Source: Bacteroidales bacterium
GTDB lineage: Bacteria; Bacteroidota; Bacteroidia; Bacteroidales; UBA10428
NCBI GenBank assembly: GCA_035299085.1
Contig: DATGXG010000063.1
Coordinates: forward strand, 1 to 64,000
Length of the DNA: 64,000 bases
Direction of reading: 5' to 3'
Shown here: positions 1-8,585 of the stretch, in pieces
How the letters are laid out: each line of letters starts with the position of its first letter
How positions within the stretch are numbered: position 1 is the first letter of the stretch
Translations under genes and position numbers: made by a program
The notes under the pieces: model-generated
Databases searched by the model: none
What the model was told of the DNA's origin: nothing
What the model saw: the letters and a program-made list of their open reading frames with translations, nothing else

Positions 1-914
1 ATGCAACCAACCTGCTTACAAATGAATGTGATTTGCTGATTGGCGTTGGAATGAGGTTTGACGACAGGGTTACCGGCGATGTGAACCGGTACGCGAAACA
101 GGCTAAAATTATCCATCTTGAAATTGACAAGGCAGAGATCAATAAGGTTGTTAAGGTTGATGTTCCCATTCACGGAGATGTTAAGGATACCCTGCCGGTT
201 CTTACCAGGATGATCGAGAAAAGAACCCATGATGAGTGGCTGAATAAATTCAAGGAAATTGATAAAATAGAATATGACAAGGTAATCCGTCATGATCTTC
301 TTCCTGAAAAGCCGGGATTGACAATGGGTGAAGTAATTCATATCATTAACCAGAAAACAAAAGGTGATGCTGTTGCTGTAACTGATGTAGGCCAGCACCA
401 AATGATCGCATCAAGGTATTTCAATTTTAAGAACAAGAGGAGTTTTATCACATCGGGGGGGCTGGGTACAATGGGTTTCGGACTTCCGGCAGCACATGGC
501 GCGAAGATAGGCGCACCCGACAAGCAGGTTGTTCTTTTTGTAGGTGACGGCGGACTCCAGATGACCATCCAGGAACTGGGGACCATCAACCAGACCCAGG
601 CAGCAGTTAAAATTGTGCTGCTCAATAATAAATACCTGGGAATGGTAAGGCAGTGGCAACAGTTGTTTTTTGAGAAAAGGTACTCTGAGACCTACCTGAT
701 GAATCCTGATTTTATCAAAGTGGCTGAAGGCTTTGGTATCAAGGGCCGTAAGGTACTTGAGCGCCCTGACCTTGATCCGGCCATCCAGGAGATGCTTGAT
801 TACAACGGGCCCTATATCCTTGAAGTATCGATTGAAAAAGAAGATAACGTTTTCCCGATGGTACCTACCGGTGCATCCGTTTCTGAAGTAATTCTTGAAC
901 CACAAAAGCAATGA
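1..914 (+). CDS. ilvB: Acetolactate synthase large subunit, C-terminal part (cut by window start)
   Basis: The reading frame is open from base 3 with no stop, so the gene begins outside the window; about 303 residues remain of roughly 560-600. Seen: the mid-domain signature GVGMRFDDRVTG, then the C-terminal thiamine diphosphate domain with GDGG...N metal/TPP motif (GDGGLQMTIQELGT followed by NNKYLGMVRQWQ). The MVRQWQ stretch is the conserved segment of catalytic subunits that contacts herbicides in plant and bacterial enzymes. The protein condenses two pyruvates, or pyruvate and 2-ketobutyrate, in the first common step of valine, leucine and isoleucine synthesis. It overlaps ilvN by 4 bases (ATGA), so translation is probably coupled; ilvC follows, giving a B-N-C operon. 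Regulation lies upstream of the window and cannot be judged. Confidence 0.97.
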   Translation, partial: ATNLLTNECDLLIGVGMRFDDRVTGDVNRYAKQAKIIHLEIDKAEINKVVKVDVPIHGDVKDTLPVLTRMIEKRTHDEWLNKFKEIDKIEYDKVIRHDLLPEKPGLTMGEVIHIINQKTKGDAVAVTDVGQHQMIASRYFNFKNKRSFITSGGLGTMGFGLPAAHGAKIGAPDKQVVLFVGDGGLQMTIQELGTINQTQAAVKIVLLNNKYLGMVRQWQQLFFEKRYSETYLMNPDFIKVAEGFGIKGRKVLERPDLDPAIQEMLDYNGPYILEVSIEKEDNVFPMVPTGASVSEVILEPQKQ

Positions 915-1498
915 TCATGTCAAAAATAAGCGAAAACAGCCTCAATGGAGGCAAGCAGACCTATACTATTTCCGCTTTCTCTGAAAACCATATAGGGCTT
1001 CTTAACCGCATAACAATTATCTTTACAAGGCGGCAGGTAAATATTGACAGTCTGACGGTTTCAGGTTCTGCATTACCGGGGATCCATAAATTCACCATTG
1101 TTGTGAACGATACCCGCGACAAGGTGGAAAAAGTCGTTACCCAGATTGAAAAACTTGTGGAAGTGCTGAAGGCTTTCTATCATACCGAAGACGAAGTCAT
1201 CCACCAGGAAATTGCACTCTATAAAGTTCCTACACAGTCGATTGTTGAAGGAAATGTGGTAGAGGAGATTATCCGTAAGCATCATGCCCGCATTCTCGAG
1301 GTGAAGCCTGAGTATACTGTAATCGAACTTACAGGACATAAAGAGGAGACCCAGGCGCTGTTTGATGAACTCTATAATTATGGCCTGCTTCAATTCACCC
1401 GTTCAGGCCGGATCGCAATCACCCGTTCAAGCCGCGAGGTATTTTCAAATTATATGAAAGATGCAGGAACCAATTCAGTAGAATACGCAAAGAATTAA
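911..1498 (+). CDS. ilvN: Acetolactate synthase small (regulatory) subunit
   Basis: The 195-residue protein begins with an ACT domain (about residues 18-90; FSENHIGLLNRITIIFTRR, then VNIDSLTVS) followed by the C-terminal half typical of the longer IlvN/IlvH subunits. In the family this subunit binds valine and gives feedback inhibition, and it stimulates the catalytic subunit. The start at 911 overlaps the ilvB stop (ATGA); a second ATG at 917 is possible and would shorten the protein by two residues. It sits 21 bases before ilvC. Nothing is unusual in the sequence; the call rests on ACT motif plus operon position. Confidence 0.95.
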   Translation: MIMSKISENSLNGGKQTYTISAFSENHIGLLNRITIIFTRRQVNIDSLTVSGSALPGIHKFTIVVNDTRDKVEKVVTQIEKLVEVLKAFYHTEDEVIHQEIALYKVPTQSIVEGNVVEEIIRKHHARILEVKPEYTVIELTGHKEETQALFDELYNYGLLQFTRSGRIAITRSSREVFSNYMKDAGTNSVEYAKN

Positions 1499-1519
1499 TT
1501 ACTAAATATTTAATACATT

Positions 1520-2569
1520 ATGGCAAAAATTAATTTTGGAGGTGTTGTTGAAGACGTTATAACCCGTGAAGAATTTCCTCTTAAAAAAGCACAGGAAGTT
1601 CTTAAAAACGAAGTTGTTGCAGTGATCGGTTACGGTGTTCAGGGCCCGGCACAGGCTATGAACATGAAAGAAAATGGCATCAATGTCATTATCGGACAGG
1701 CACCGGAGTTTAAATCCGACTGGGACAAAGCAGTGAAAGACGGCTGGGTGCCCGGCAAGACTCTCTTTTCAATTGAAGAGGCTGCAACAAAAGGTACTAT
1801 CATCCAGTATCTCGTTTCCGACGCCGCACAAAGGGCCATATGGCCAAAACTGAAACCCTGCCTGAAAGCAGGCGATGCCCTCTATTTCTCACACGGTTTT
1901 TCAATTACCTATAAAGAACAGACCGGCGTTGTTCCGCCTGCTGATGTTGATGTTATCCTTGTAGCTCCTAAAGGTTCGGGCACCAGCGTAAGGAGAAACT
2001 TCCTTGCCGGCGCCGGTATCAATTCAAGCTATGCCATATTCCAGGATTATACAGGCAAAGCAACAGAGAGAGCACTTGCGGTTGGAATCGCCATTGGTTC
2101 AGGCTACCTTTTCCCGACTACTTTCGAACAGGAAGTTTACAGCGATCTTACAGGTGAACGGGGTGTTCTGATGGGAGCACTCGCCGGCATTATGGATGCA
2201 CAATACCAGGTTTTGCGCCAGAATGGTCATTCACCCAGCGAAGCATTCAACGAGACTGTTGAAGAGCTTACCCAGAGCCTTATCCGCCTGGTTGATGAAA
2301 ACGGAATGGACTGGATGTATTCGAACTGCAGCGCTACAGCACAGCGTGGGGCACTCGACTGGAGACCGAAGTTTAAAGAAGCGACGCTTCCTGTTTTCAA
2401 CGATTTATACAACAAGGTAAAATCGGGATCAGAAACAAAACGTGTTCTTGAATCTACCGGAATGTCGAATTATCGAGAATATCTTGAAAAAGAACTCAAG
2501 GAGCTTCGTGAATCCGAAATGTGGCAGGCCGGACAACAGGTAAGAAACCTGCGACCGAAAGTAAAATAA
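1520..2569 (+). CDS. ilvC: Ketol-acid reductoisomerase (NADP-dependent)
   Basis: This enzyme isomerises and reduces acetolactate or acetohydroxybutyrate to the dihydroxy acid in branched-chain amino acid synthesis. Seen: Rossmann motif VIGYGVQGPAQA near residues 35-46, the catalytic-domain metal region FEQEVYSDLTGERGVLMG around residue 200, and the C-terminal SNCSATAQRGALDW segment. At 349 residues it is the short form usual for Bacteroidota, far shorter than the 491-residue enterobacterial class. The start ATG at 1520 is 21 bases after ilvN and a strong hairpin terminator follows 22 bases after the stop, so ilvBNC appears to end here. Confidence 0.97.
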   Translation: MAKINFGGVVEDVITREEFPLKKAQEVLKNEVVAVIGYGVQGPAQAMNMKENGINVIIGQAPEFKSDWDKAVKDGWVPGKTLFSIEEAATKGTIIQYLVSDAAQRAIWPKLKPCLKAGDALYFSHGFSITYKEQTGVVPPADVDVILVAPKGSGTSVRRNFLAGAGINSSYAIFQDYTGKATERALAVGIAIGSGYLFPTTFEQEVYSDLTGERGVLMGALAGIMDAQYQVLRQNGHSPSEAFNETVEELTQSLIRLVDENGMDWMYSNCSATAQRGALDWRPKFKEATLPVFNDLYNKVKSGSETKRVLESTGMSNYREYLEKELKELRESEMWQAGQQVRNLRPKVK

Positions 2570-2590
2570 GTCATTTCATACTGAATACTT

Positions 2591-2640
2591 GAAACGGGTA
2601 AGGGTGACTGAATAGTCACCTGTTACTCGTTTCTTTTTTT
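2591..2640 (+). terminator. Rho-independent terminator after ilvC
   Basis: A long hairpin with arms GAAACG/CGTTTC at the base and GGTGACT/AGTCACC near the loop (GAAT), interrupted by small mismatches, is followed directly by nine T residues. It lies just after ilvC on the same strand, so it most likely ends the ilv operon. Confidence 0.85.
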
Positions 2641-2667
2641 TACATTTACCCTTTCACAACTCTTTCA

Positions 2668-3363
2668 TTGAAGAACGAAACCAATATTGAGTACAGAAGG
2701 TTTATCCTGAGCATGATTCCGCCGGCCTTTATCCTGCTCATTATATGGCTTGTTAAAATTGTGGAGCTTGCAGGCGGTCTTGAACTCTATTATTACGGCA
2801 TTCTGCCACGCAAAATATCAGGGCTTGCAGGTATTTTTGCTGCACCTTTTATTCATTCAGGCTTTAATCACCTCATCAATAATACAGTTCCCTTTTTCTT
2901 CCTGCTGACTGCCATATTTTATTTTTACCAGAAAGTTGCCTGGAGGGTGCTGTTTTATTCTTATATCCTAACCGGAATTCTAGTATGGCTTGTGGCACGT
3001 TCATCCTACCACATAGGTGCAAGTGGTCTTATATACAGTTTTGCTTCCTTTCTCTTCACAAGCGGAATCATACGGAGGAACATCAACCTGCTGGCCATTT
3101 CGTTGCTTGTCATTTTTCTCTACGGAAGCATGGTATGGGGTATCTTCCCCTATATGCCTGAAATGTCATGGGAATCGCACCTGATGGGACTGCTCACCGG
3201 CGTAGGCCTTTCCTTTAACTACAGGCACGAAGGCCCGGGTCCGACAAAATTTATCAGCGATATGGAGGAAGAGGAGGAAGAAGAGTCGGAGGAAGAGGAG
3301 AGAGGAGAGTCGGAAGAAAGTAGGGAGGAGAACGACCGTCATTGCGAGGAGCAGGAAGTATAA
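2668..3363 (+). CDS. Rhomboid-family intramembrane serine protease
   Basis: A multi-span membrane protein of 231 residues. Rhomboid motifs are present: HSGFNHLINN (residues 63-72, oxyanion-side His and Asn), GASG with candidate nucleophile Ser119, and SWESHLMG with candidate base His171, so the Ser-His dyad appears intact. Family members cleave transmembrane helices; the substrate here is unknown. The best start is a TTG at 2668, because it gives a basic N-terminal end before the first helix; the first ATG (2713) lies within that helix. After residue 198 the protein runs into an acidic low-complexity tail of Glu and Ser, and the last residues (RHCEEQ) are translated from a REP-like intergenic repeat that also supplies the stop codon. 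The tail is thus probably accretion, not a domain. Confidence 0.85.
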   Translation: MKNETNIEYRRFILSMIPPAFILLIIWLVKIVELAGGLELYYYGILPRKISGLAGIFAAPFIHSGFNHLINNTVPFFFLLTAIFYFYQKVAWRVLFYSYILTGILVWLVARSSYHIGASGLIYSFASFLFTSGIIRRNINLLAISLLVIFLYGSMVWGIFPYMPEMSWESHLMGLLTGVGLSFNYRHEGPGPTKFISDMEEEEEEESEEEERGESEESREENDRHCEEQEV

Positions 3364-3538
3364 ATGATTATAGCAGGAATAAATTGCGACGAAGCAATCT
3401 GCCGGAACAGGAAGGACCTGGCCAAGACAGACGGATACTGAATTATCTCTCTTTTTAAGGGCCTGCCTGTGCGGGCAGATTGCTTCGTCGCATTACTTTT
3501 TTTATAATCAGAGATTTATCAAGCTCCTCGCAATGACG
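3337..3538. repeat. Composite REP-like inverted repeat (two facing elements)
   Basis: Outer arms CGTCATTGCGAGGAGC (3337-3352) and its complement GCTCCTCGCAATGACG (3523-3538) enclose inner arms GCGACGAAGCAATCTGCC (3386-3403) and GGCAGATTGCTTCGTCGC (3474-3491). The same two words recur at 6616, 15131, 30045 and 50995. The left copy overlaps the end of the rhomboid gene. No transposase lies near, so it is a dispersed palindromic element rather than an insertion sequence; it could also act as a transcription barrier between the convergent genes. Confidence 0.85.
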
Positions 3539-3548
3539 ATAAAGGATC

Positions 3549-4463
3549 CTATATCGTCTTAAAATGTGAGTAATACTCGAAAAAGGCGTAAATCTTCAAT
3601 AACTCGTCAATTCCTTCCTGGACGCTGATTTTGGGGATGAAACCTACTTTTTCGATTTTATCATAATTCACCATGAAATGACGCAGATCTTTATCCTGCA
3701 TCTGCGAATCGATGATTTTGAAATCTACCTTTTCTTTAATGAAGTTGGCAATTTCAAGCTTAGAGAAATTCAGATGATTACCGCCTGCATTAAATACATT
3801 GCCTTTCATCAGATCAAACTTCTCCATCGTCATGATGTAACAATCGGCAGCATCCTCAATATGCATGAAAGTACGTTTGGCAAAGCTGTCGAATAACACA
3901 AGAACGCCTTCTTTTACTGCCTTGTAGGTAAAATCATTCACCATCAGGTCGATGCGCATTTTCGGGCTGAAACCGAATATAGTGGCAAACCTTAGAGCTA
4001 CGGCATTTTCCTTTTCCATTGTGATCTGCTCAGCCAGGTATTTTGTATTTGCATATACGCTGAAAGGAGTGATAGGTGTCTCCTCAGTACATGGTTCGCC
4101 TGACCTTCCATAGAAAGAAGTGGTCGAAGCATAAACAATGCGCTGATCGCGGCTCAGTCCTCTCAATATATTACGGGTGGCCTGCACATTGATGAGGTGT
4201 GCCGAATGCGGATTGGCAGAACAGGCAGGGTATCCGCTTATTCCTGCAAGGTGATAAATGAAATCGAATTCCTGCAGGTTTTTGATTTTATTCCGGATAT
4301 CTCCTTTAATAATGGTGAGATTTTTGTTTTTTACAAGGTGCAACACCGGCTCATAACCATACATAAAATTGTCGAGTATGGTAACATTGTACCCTTTTTC
4401 AAGTAACTTGGTGGTTAGCACAATGCCTTTGTAGCCAGCCCCTCCGGTTATAAGTATCTTCAA
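3549..4463 (-). CDS. NAD-dependent epimerase/dehydratase (extended SDR, sugar-nucleotide type)
   Basis: A 304-residue extended short-chain dehydrogenase. Seen: the glycine-rich NAD motif TGGAGYKG (residues 6-13), Asp31 at the end of beta-2 consistent with NAD use, HLAGISG, the STTSFYG segment, and the active-site YANTK (Tyr137, Lys141). The family includes UDP-glucose 4-epimerases and dTDP-sugar dehydratases/reductases; the exact substrate cannot be read from the sequence. It stands alone on the minus strand, divergent from the KASIII-ACP-reductase operon and near amino-sugar genes, which suggests a role in making a sugar for surface polysaccharide. Confidence 0.85.
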   Translation of the reverse strand: MKILITGGAGYKGIVLTTKLLEKGYNVTILDNFMYGYEPVLHLVKNKNLTIIKGDIRNKIKNLQEFDFIYHLAGISGYPACSANPHSAHLINVQATRNILRGLSRDQRIVYASTTSFYGRSGEPCTEETPITPFSVYANTKYLAEQITMEKENAVALRFATIFGFSPKMRIDLMVNDFTYKAVKEGVLVLFDSFAKRTFMHIEDAADCYIMTMEKFDLMKGNVFNAGGNHLNFSKLEIANFIKEKVDFKIIDSQMQDKDLRHFMVNYDKIEKVGFIPKISVQEGIDELLKIYAFFEYYSHFKTI

Positions 4464-4570
4464 TTTTGCAGTATTTATTGAACGGGCACAATATTAATAA
4501 ATTGGACATGAATTCTGAATGAAATCTTAAGATTTTGAAATAAATTATTTTACATGCCCGTAAAAAAAGG

Positions 4571-4578
4571 TAGCTTTG
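4571..4578 (+). promoter_or_regulatory. Candidate Bacteroidota -7 promoter box
   Basis: TAGCTTTG matches the Bacteroidota -7 consensus TAnnTTTG and lies 32-39 bases before the start codon of the ketosynthase III gene. A clear -33 TTTG element was not found at the expected distance, so this is tentative. Confidence 0.4.
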
Positions 4579-4609
4579 GGTGGCAAACGATACAGAAAAA
4601 TGATTGGCA

Positions 4610-5608
4610 ATGGGCGCCTCGGTAAGACGTATAGAATATTACCTGCCTGAAAAGGTTGTAACCAACAAGGATCTTGAGCTTCAGTTTCAGAAATGGGAAG
4701 CGGACAAGATTTATAAAAAGATCGGAATTGCCGAGAGGCATGTGGTGAGTAACGAGGAAACCGCACTCGACCTGGCCTTTCATGCCTGCGAAAAGGTACT
4801 TGGAAATTTCGACAGGAAAGAAATCGACTTTCTGATCCTTTGCACCCAAAGCCCTGATTATTTTTTACCCACGAGTGCCTGTGTTCTGCAGGATAAATTG
4901 GGCCTGCGAAAGGACCTTGGCGCCTTTGACTTCAACCTGGGTTGTTCCGGTTTTGTATACGGACTGGCCATGAGCAAGGGTTTCATTTCTGCCGGTATTG
5001 CCCGGAATGTCCTGCTTGTCACCAGCGAAACCTATACCCGTCATATTCATCCCCTCGACCTGGCAAACCGCACTATATTTGGTGACGGTGCTGCAGCCAC
5101 TATTGTGGGTGCAAGCGATTCAGAAAAAATATTCGAATTTGTACTTGGAACAGACGGCAGCGGGATGACCAATCTGATAGTTCCCAACGGCGGTATGAAA
5201 AGCGCAAAAAACCCCGATGCAGTTGAGATTACCAATTCAAGTGGCGATATATCCACTGCGAACTGCCTATATATGAACGGTCCGGAAATCTTCAATTTCA
5301 CAATTGACGCGGTTCCGTTGGCTTTTAACGAGGTACTTCAGAAAAATAGCGTTTCTCTTTCAGATATCGATTATGTGATTTTCCACCAGGCCAATAAGTA
5401 CATGATTGATTTTCTCAGGAAGAAATTAGCCATTCCCGAAGAAAAATTCTTTATGGACATGGCAGATACAGGAAACACTGTGTCCGCAACAATTCCCATC
5501 GGATTGAAAAAGGCTACTGAAAGAGGACTCATTAAAGAAGGCGACAGGGTTCTTCTTTGCGGCTTCGGCGTCGGCTACTCATGGGGCGCAACTATTATTC
5601 AGATTTAG
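4610..5608 (+). CDS. 3-oxoacyl-ACP synthase III (FabH-like ketosynthase)
   Basis: About 332 residues with the thiolase fold. Seen (numbered from an alternative TTG start two codons upstream): active cysteine in LGCSGFVYG (Cys114), histidine in IFHQANKYM, and asparagine in DTGNTVSATIP, the full Cys-His-Asn triad of KASIII. These enzymes start an acyl chain by condensing an acyl-CoA with malonyl-ACP. ATG 4610 is preferred over TTG 4604. The gene is followed at 17 bases by a dedicated ACP and then a FabG-like reductase, so the three could make a short 3-hydroxyacyl-ACP. Neighbouring amino-sugar genes suggest that this acyl group decorates a sugar amine in surface glycan; that is inference. Primary fatty-acid FabH is less likely because fabD/fabF/plsX are absent. 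Confidence 0.9.
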   Translation: MGASVRRIEYYLPEKVVTNKDLELQFQKWEADKIYKKIGIAERHVVSNEETALDLAFHACEKVLGNFDRKEIDFLILCTQSPDYFLPTSACVLQDKLGLRKDLGAFDFNLGCSGFVYGLAMSKGFISAGIARNVLLVTSETYTRHIHPLDLANRTIFGDGAAATIVGASDSEKIFEFVLGTDGSGMTNLIVPNGGMKSAKNPDAVEITNSSGDISTANCLYMNGPEIFNFTIDAVPLAFNEVLQKNSVSLSDIDYVIFHQANKYMIDFLRKKLAIPEEKFFMDMADTGNTVSATIPIGLKKATERGLIKEGDRVLLCGFGVGYSWGATIIQI

Positions 5609-5625
5609 TAAGAAAATAAGATACA

Positions 5626-5862
5626 ATGAAAAAGCTGGACTTTTACACTGAACTGATTGATTTCCTTGAATTTGAACCGGTGACTCTGACAGAAAACACG
5701 GAGCTTAAATCGCTGGATGGTTACGATTCCATGGCGGTTATGTCACTTATTGCCTTCTGTGATGAGAAATTCAGCAAAAAAATCAATGCCCGCGAAATAC
5801 AGAACCTTACAACCGTCGGAAGCCTGATGGATTTCCTGGGAAGGGAAAACTTTACCGATTGA
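5626..5862 (+). CDS. Acyl carrier protein
   Basis: A 78-residue acidic helical protein with the phosphopantetheine site DGYDSMAVM (Ser35); the usual DSL is DSM here. It lies 17 bases after the KASIII gene and overlaps the downstream reductase by four bases, so all three are co-translated. A private ACP of this kind normally carries the chain made by the adjoining condensing enzyme, not bulk fatty acids. Size, charge and site support the call; the acyl cargo is unknown. Confidence 0.88.
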   Translation: MKKLDFYTELIDFLEFEPVTLTENTELKSLDGYDSMAVMSLIAFCDEKFSKKINAREIQNLTTVGSLMDFLGRENFTD

Positions 5863-6611
5863 CCGGATTAAACAATAAAAATATTGTTATCACGGGCGCT
5901 TCCTCAGGATTGGGGCGCCAGATTGCGGTTGAAGCCAGCCGGTGCGGTGCCAATGTCATTTTGGTTGCACGCAATGTGGAAAGGCTTCAACAAACTATGG
6001 AATTACTTGATAAAGGCAATCACAGCATCCACTCGGTTGACCTGAACCAATCTGATCTGTTTGAGAAACTTGTTGATGAAATGGTTGCAAACTGCGGTCC
6101 TGTTTATGGTTTTGTTCACTCGGCAGGAATTGAAGCCACAATACCCTTCAGAAATATGAAACCTTCTATTTACGAAGACCTGTTCCGGGTTAATGTGATT
6201 GCAGGTTTTGAGCTTGCCCGGATCCTGTCAAAAAAGAAGAACTGTGAGGCTCAGGGAGGTAGTTTTGTATTTCTGGGCTCGGTTATGGGAATACTAGGAA
6301 AGGAAGGAAAAGTGGCGTATTGTGCAAGCAAATCTGCGCTGATCAGCGGGGTTAAAGCCATGGCGCTTGAGCTCAGCAGTAAAAAAATAAGGTGTAATAC
6401 GGTGTTGCCGGGAATGATAATGACAGAAATGGCCGAAGAAATGTTCCGGACGTTGCCTCAATCTTCGGTGGACAATATAATAAGCAGTCATCCGCTGGGA
6501 CTGGGCAAGCCCTCTGATGTAGCCAACCTCGTGACATTCCTCCTCTCCGACAAATCCTCCTGGATAACCGGCAGTGATTTCGTCATTGACGGCGGTTACA
6601 GCGCCGGGTAA
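5859..6611 (+). CDS. Short-chain dehydrogenase/reductase (FabG-like 3-oxoacyl-ACP reductase)
   Basis: A 250-residue classical SDR. Seen: NADP motif TGASSGLG (residues 12-19), VHSAG in place of the NAG motif, catalytic Ser141, Tyr154 and Lys158 (YCASK), and the C-terminal ITGSDFVIDGGYSAG typical of FabG-like enzymes. It probably reduces the 3-oxoacyl-ACP formed by the preceding KASIII. The start is a TTG at 5859 that overlaps the ACP stop (TTGA), which fits translational coupling. A REP-like repeat follows directly after the stop. A sugar or other alcohol substrate cannot be excluded, but the ACP and KASIII neighbours favour an acyl thioester. Confidence 0.87.
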   Translation: MTGLNNKNIVITGASSGLGRQIAVEASRCGANVILVARNVERLQQTMELLDKGNHSIHSVDLNQSDLFEKLVDEMVANCGPVYGFVHSAGIEATIPFRNMKPSIYEDLFRVNVIAGFELARILSKKKNCEAQGGSFVFLGSVMGILGKEGKVAYCASKSALISGVKAMALELSSKKIRCNTVLPGMIMTEMAEEMFRTLPQSSVDNIISSHPLGLGKPSDVANLVTFLLSDKSSWITGSDFVIDGGYSAG

Positions 6612-6615
6612 AGAA

Positions 6616-6658
6616 CGTCATTGCGATGACCGCTTCCTGCGGTCAGAAGCAATCTGCC
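6616..6658. repeat. REP-like palindromic element (single copy)
   Basis: Begins CGTCATTGCGA and ends GAAGCAATCTGCC, with an inner hairpin TGACCGC-TTCCT-GCGGTCA. Same family as the elements at 3337, 15131, 30045 and 50995. It separates two convergent operons and could act as a terminator. Confidence 0.75.
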
Positions 6659-6691
6659 AGCACAGGCATACCTTATCAAAAACAACAGATA

Positions 6692-7468
6692 CTAATAAAC
6701 AGGATCGGGGAATTTGATTTTAGGACGGTCGATATATTCTTTCCGCATTTCAATTAACCTGATTTTCCAATCTTTAACGTTTTTATAAATTACTGAATTG
6801 GCAGGGACAATGGCCCCTTCACCAATTACTGTGTCCGGCATAACCACCACATTTGAGGTTACCCATGAATCCTTCTTCAGTAATATCCTGCCATGTTTAA
6901 CATTCCTTTGCACATCAGGCACCATCGGACCACTTGTCCGGTACCCGTCTTCAGGACTGTCTGAAGCAGCAATCAGGATACATCCGTAACTGATGGATGC
7001 ATAATCTTCAAGAATTATTTCACCTCCCTTTGAGAGAACAGTCCCCATGGCGATGTGACATCCGGTCCCAATTTTGAAAGTGGTGGCACCGATTATCACC
7101 TTCTTATCAATCATGCAGAATTCGCTGAATTCATAATCACCGATATTTTCAAAAACAACATCCTCGTCAATAATGATGTTTCCAGCCCACTTTCCGGCTT
7201 TAACACTGTAATAAAGGCCCCGGATATAGTAACCTACATACCCGTTCACCGACTTAATGAAAACATAAACGAGTTGTGCATAAACCGGAACCGGCAGAAC
7301 TAGAATCCATGCGATCAACCGCTCAACGATAACAAGGGGTATCTGAATGATTTTAAAGCGGAGAAGTGTTGCTATGAACCGGAATAACTTCCTGGTGGCC
7401 GGTTTTGCAACAGCCAGCTGGGCAAGGAAAGTAAAAAACCTGTTGTCAAATACCGGTTTCAGGTACAT
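6692..7468 (-). CDS. Left-handed beta-helix (hexapeptide) acyltransferase
   Basis: The 258-residue protein has an N-terminal hydrophobic and basic region (about residues 1-95) followed by hexapeptide-type repeats forming a left-handed beta-helix (for example IIGATTFKIGTGCHIAMGTV and VVVMPDTVIGEGAIVPANSV). This is the architecture of sugar O- or N-acetyltransferases of the maltose/galactoside acetyltransferase class. It lies five bases after a DegT-type sugar aminotransferase in the same operon, so acylation of the new sugar amine is a reasonable guess. The N-terminal extension suggests membrane association. Last gene of the minus-strand operon; convergent with the KASIII-ACP-SDR trio. The acyl donor might be acetyl-CoA or the private ACP. 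Confidence 0.83.
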   Translation of the reverse strand: MYLKPVFDNRFFTFLAQLAVAKPATRKLFRFIATLLRFKIIQIPLVIVERLIAWILVLPVPVYAQLVYVFIKSVNGYVGYYIRGLYYSVKAGKWAGNIIIDEDVVFENIGDYEFSEFCMIDKKVIIGATTFKIGTGCHIAMGTVLSKGGEIILEDYASISYGCILIAASDSPEDGYRTSGPMVPDVQRNVKHGRILLKKDSWVTSNVVVMPDTVIGEGAIVPANSVIYKNVKDWKIRLIEMRKEYIDRPKIKFPDPVY

Positions 7469-7473
7469 GCTTT

Positions 7474-8571
7474 TCAGCTTTTATAAAAACCTTTTACAAG
7501 GTCACACAAATAGGAAATATCTTCAGGTTTCAGACTGCAGTGAACCGGGAACGACAATCCCCTGTCATAGGCGTCAATTGAAGCGGGGAAATCCGAATCG
7601 TTGTTTGTCAGGTAGCTGAAGCACGGCTGGCGGTGAAGCGGGTAAAACATCCTGCGGGTTTGCACTGCGTTCTTTTCAAGGTGCTCAATCAGTTGTTCAA
7701 CGCGGGGAACTTTTACATTTACCCTGAAAGGAATGAAATTCGTGAATTCACTCTGCCTGATAAACTCAACTTCAGGTATACTTTTCAATTCTTCAAAATA
7801 CTGATTGAAGTTCCTTTGCTTGATCTGACGGATGGTTTCGAATTTGTTGAATTGCGCAACACCTACTGCACACTGAAGATCGGTCATCCTGAAATTCATG
7901 CCCAGCTCGGGATGTATGAATGTTCCGCTATTCGGTCTTCCCTGGTTTCTCAGCATACGCAGACGGTTAAAAACCTGCTCGTCATTGGTGAGTACCACCG
8001 CTCCTTCGCCTGTTGTGATCGTTTTGTCGGCAAAGAATGAAATTACCCCGTTGTTTCCAAGCGTCCCCGTGTGCCTTCCTTTATAAAACACACCGAAACC
8101 CTGGGCGGCATCTTCAACAATTTTAAGATTATGCCTCCGGGCTATATCAATAATCGGATCCATATCACAGGCCTGTCCGTAAACGTGAACCGGCATGATG
8201 GCTTTGGTCCGTGAGGTGATTTTCTTTTCAATGAGACTGGTGTTAACCTGAAGATCAGCCGGGTTAATATCAACAAAAACCGGAGTTGCCCCTGTAAAGG
8301 CAATGGATGATGCGGATGCGTTGAACGAAAAATCCGGCAGAATCACTTCATCCCCCTGCTTAATATCAAGAGACATCAGGGCAAGGTATAATCCGAGAGT
8401 GCCGTTGTTAGCTAGCACTGCGTATTTTGCACCGGTGAACTGTTTCAATGAAGCCAGGAACTCCTGTGAAAAAGGACCTTCGGTAACCCAACCGGTTTGA
8501 ATTGCTTTTTCAAGGTTTCTGGATTCATGTTCATCGAAAAACGGTTGTATTTGTTGAATGCGGTATTCCAT
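7474..8571 (-). CDS. DegT/DnrJ/EryC1/StrS-family PLP aminotransferase
   Basis: The 365-residue sequence carries the family hallmarks: NNGTLGLYLAL near the N terminus, VYGQACDMDPI, VEDAAQGFG (PLP-ring Asp), and the PLP lysine in FADKTITTGEG (Lys183). These enzymes aminate keto sugars attached to nucleotides, giving amino-deoxy sugars for O-antigens, capsules or glycosylated proteins. It lies between the methyltransferase-glycosyltransferase fusion (14 bases upstream) and the hexapeptide acyltransferase (5 bases downstream), a typical arrangement for making and acylating an amino sugar. The regiochemistry (C3 or C4) cannot be told. Confidence 0.92.
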   Translation of the reverse strand: MEYRIQQIQPFFDEHESRNLEKAIQTGWVTEGPFSQEFLASLKQFTGAKYAVLANNGTLGLYLALMSLDIKQGDEVILPDFSFNASASSIAFTGATPVFVDINPADLQVNTSLIEKKITSRTKAIMPVHVYGQACDMDPIIDIARRHNLKIVEDAAQGFGVFYKGRHTGTLGNNGVISFFADKTITTGEGAVVLTNDEQVFNRLRMLRNQGRPNSGTFIHPELGMNFRMTDLQCAVGVAQFNKFETIRQIKQRNFNQYFEELKSIPEVEFIRQSEFTNFIPFRVNVKVPRVEQLIEHLEKNAVQTRRMFYPLHRQPCFSYLTNNDSDFPASIDAYDRGLSFPVHCSLKPEDISYLCDLVKGFYKS

Positions 8572-8585
8572 ACTATTTTACCAGT

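Noticed and set aside
338..625. Minus-strand open frame across ilvB
   Set aside because: It overlaps a strongly conserved enzyme on the other strand and has no independent support; the same holds for the many other frames shadowing the listed genes.
3337..3538. Insertion sequence ends or phage attachment site
   Set aside because: The inverted words are close together, recur elsewhere and are not associated with any transposase, integrase or target duplication.
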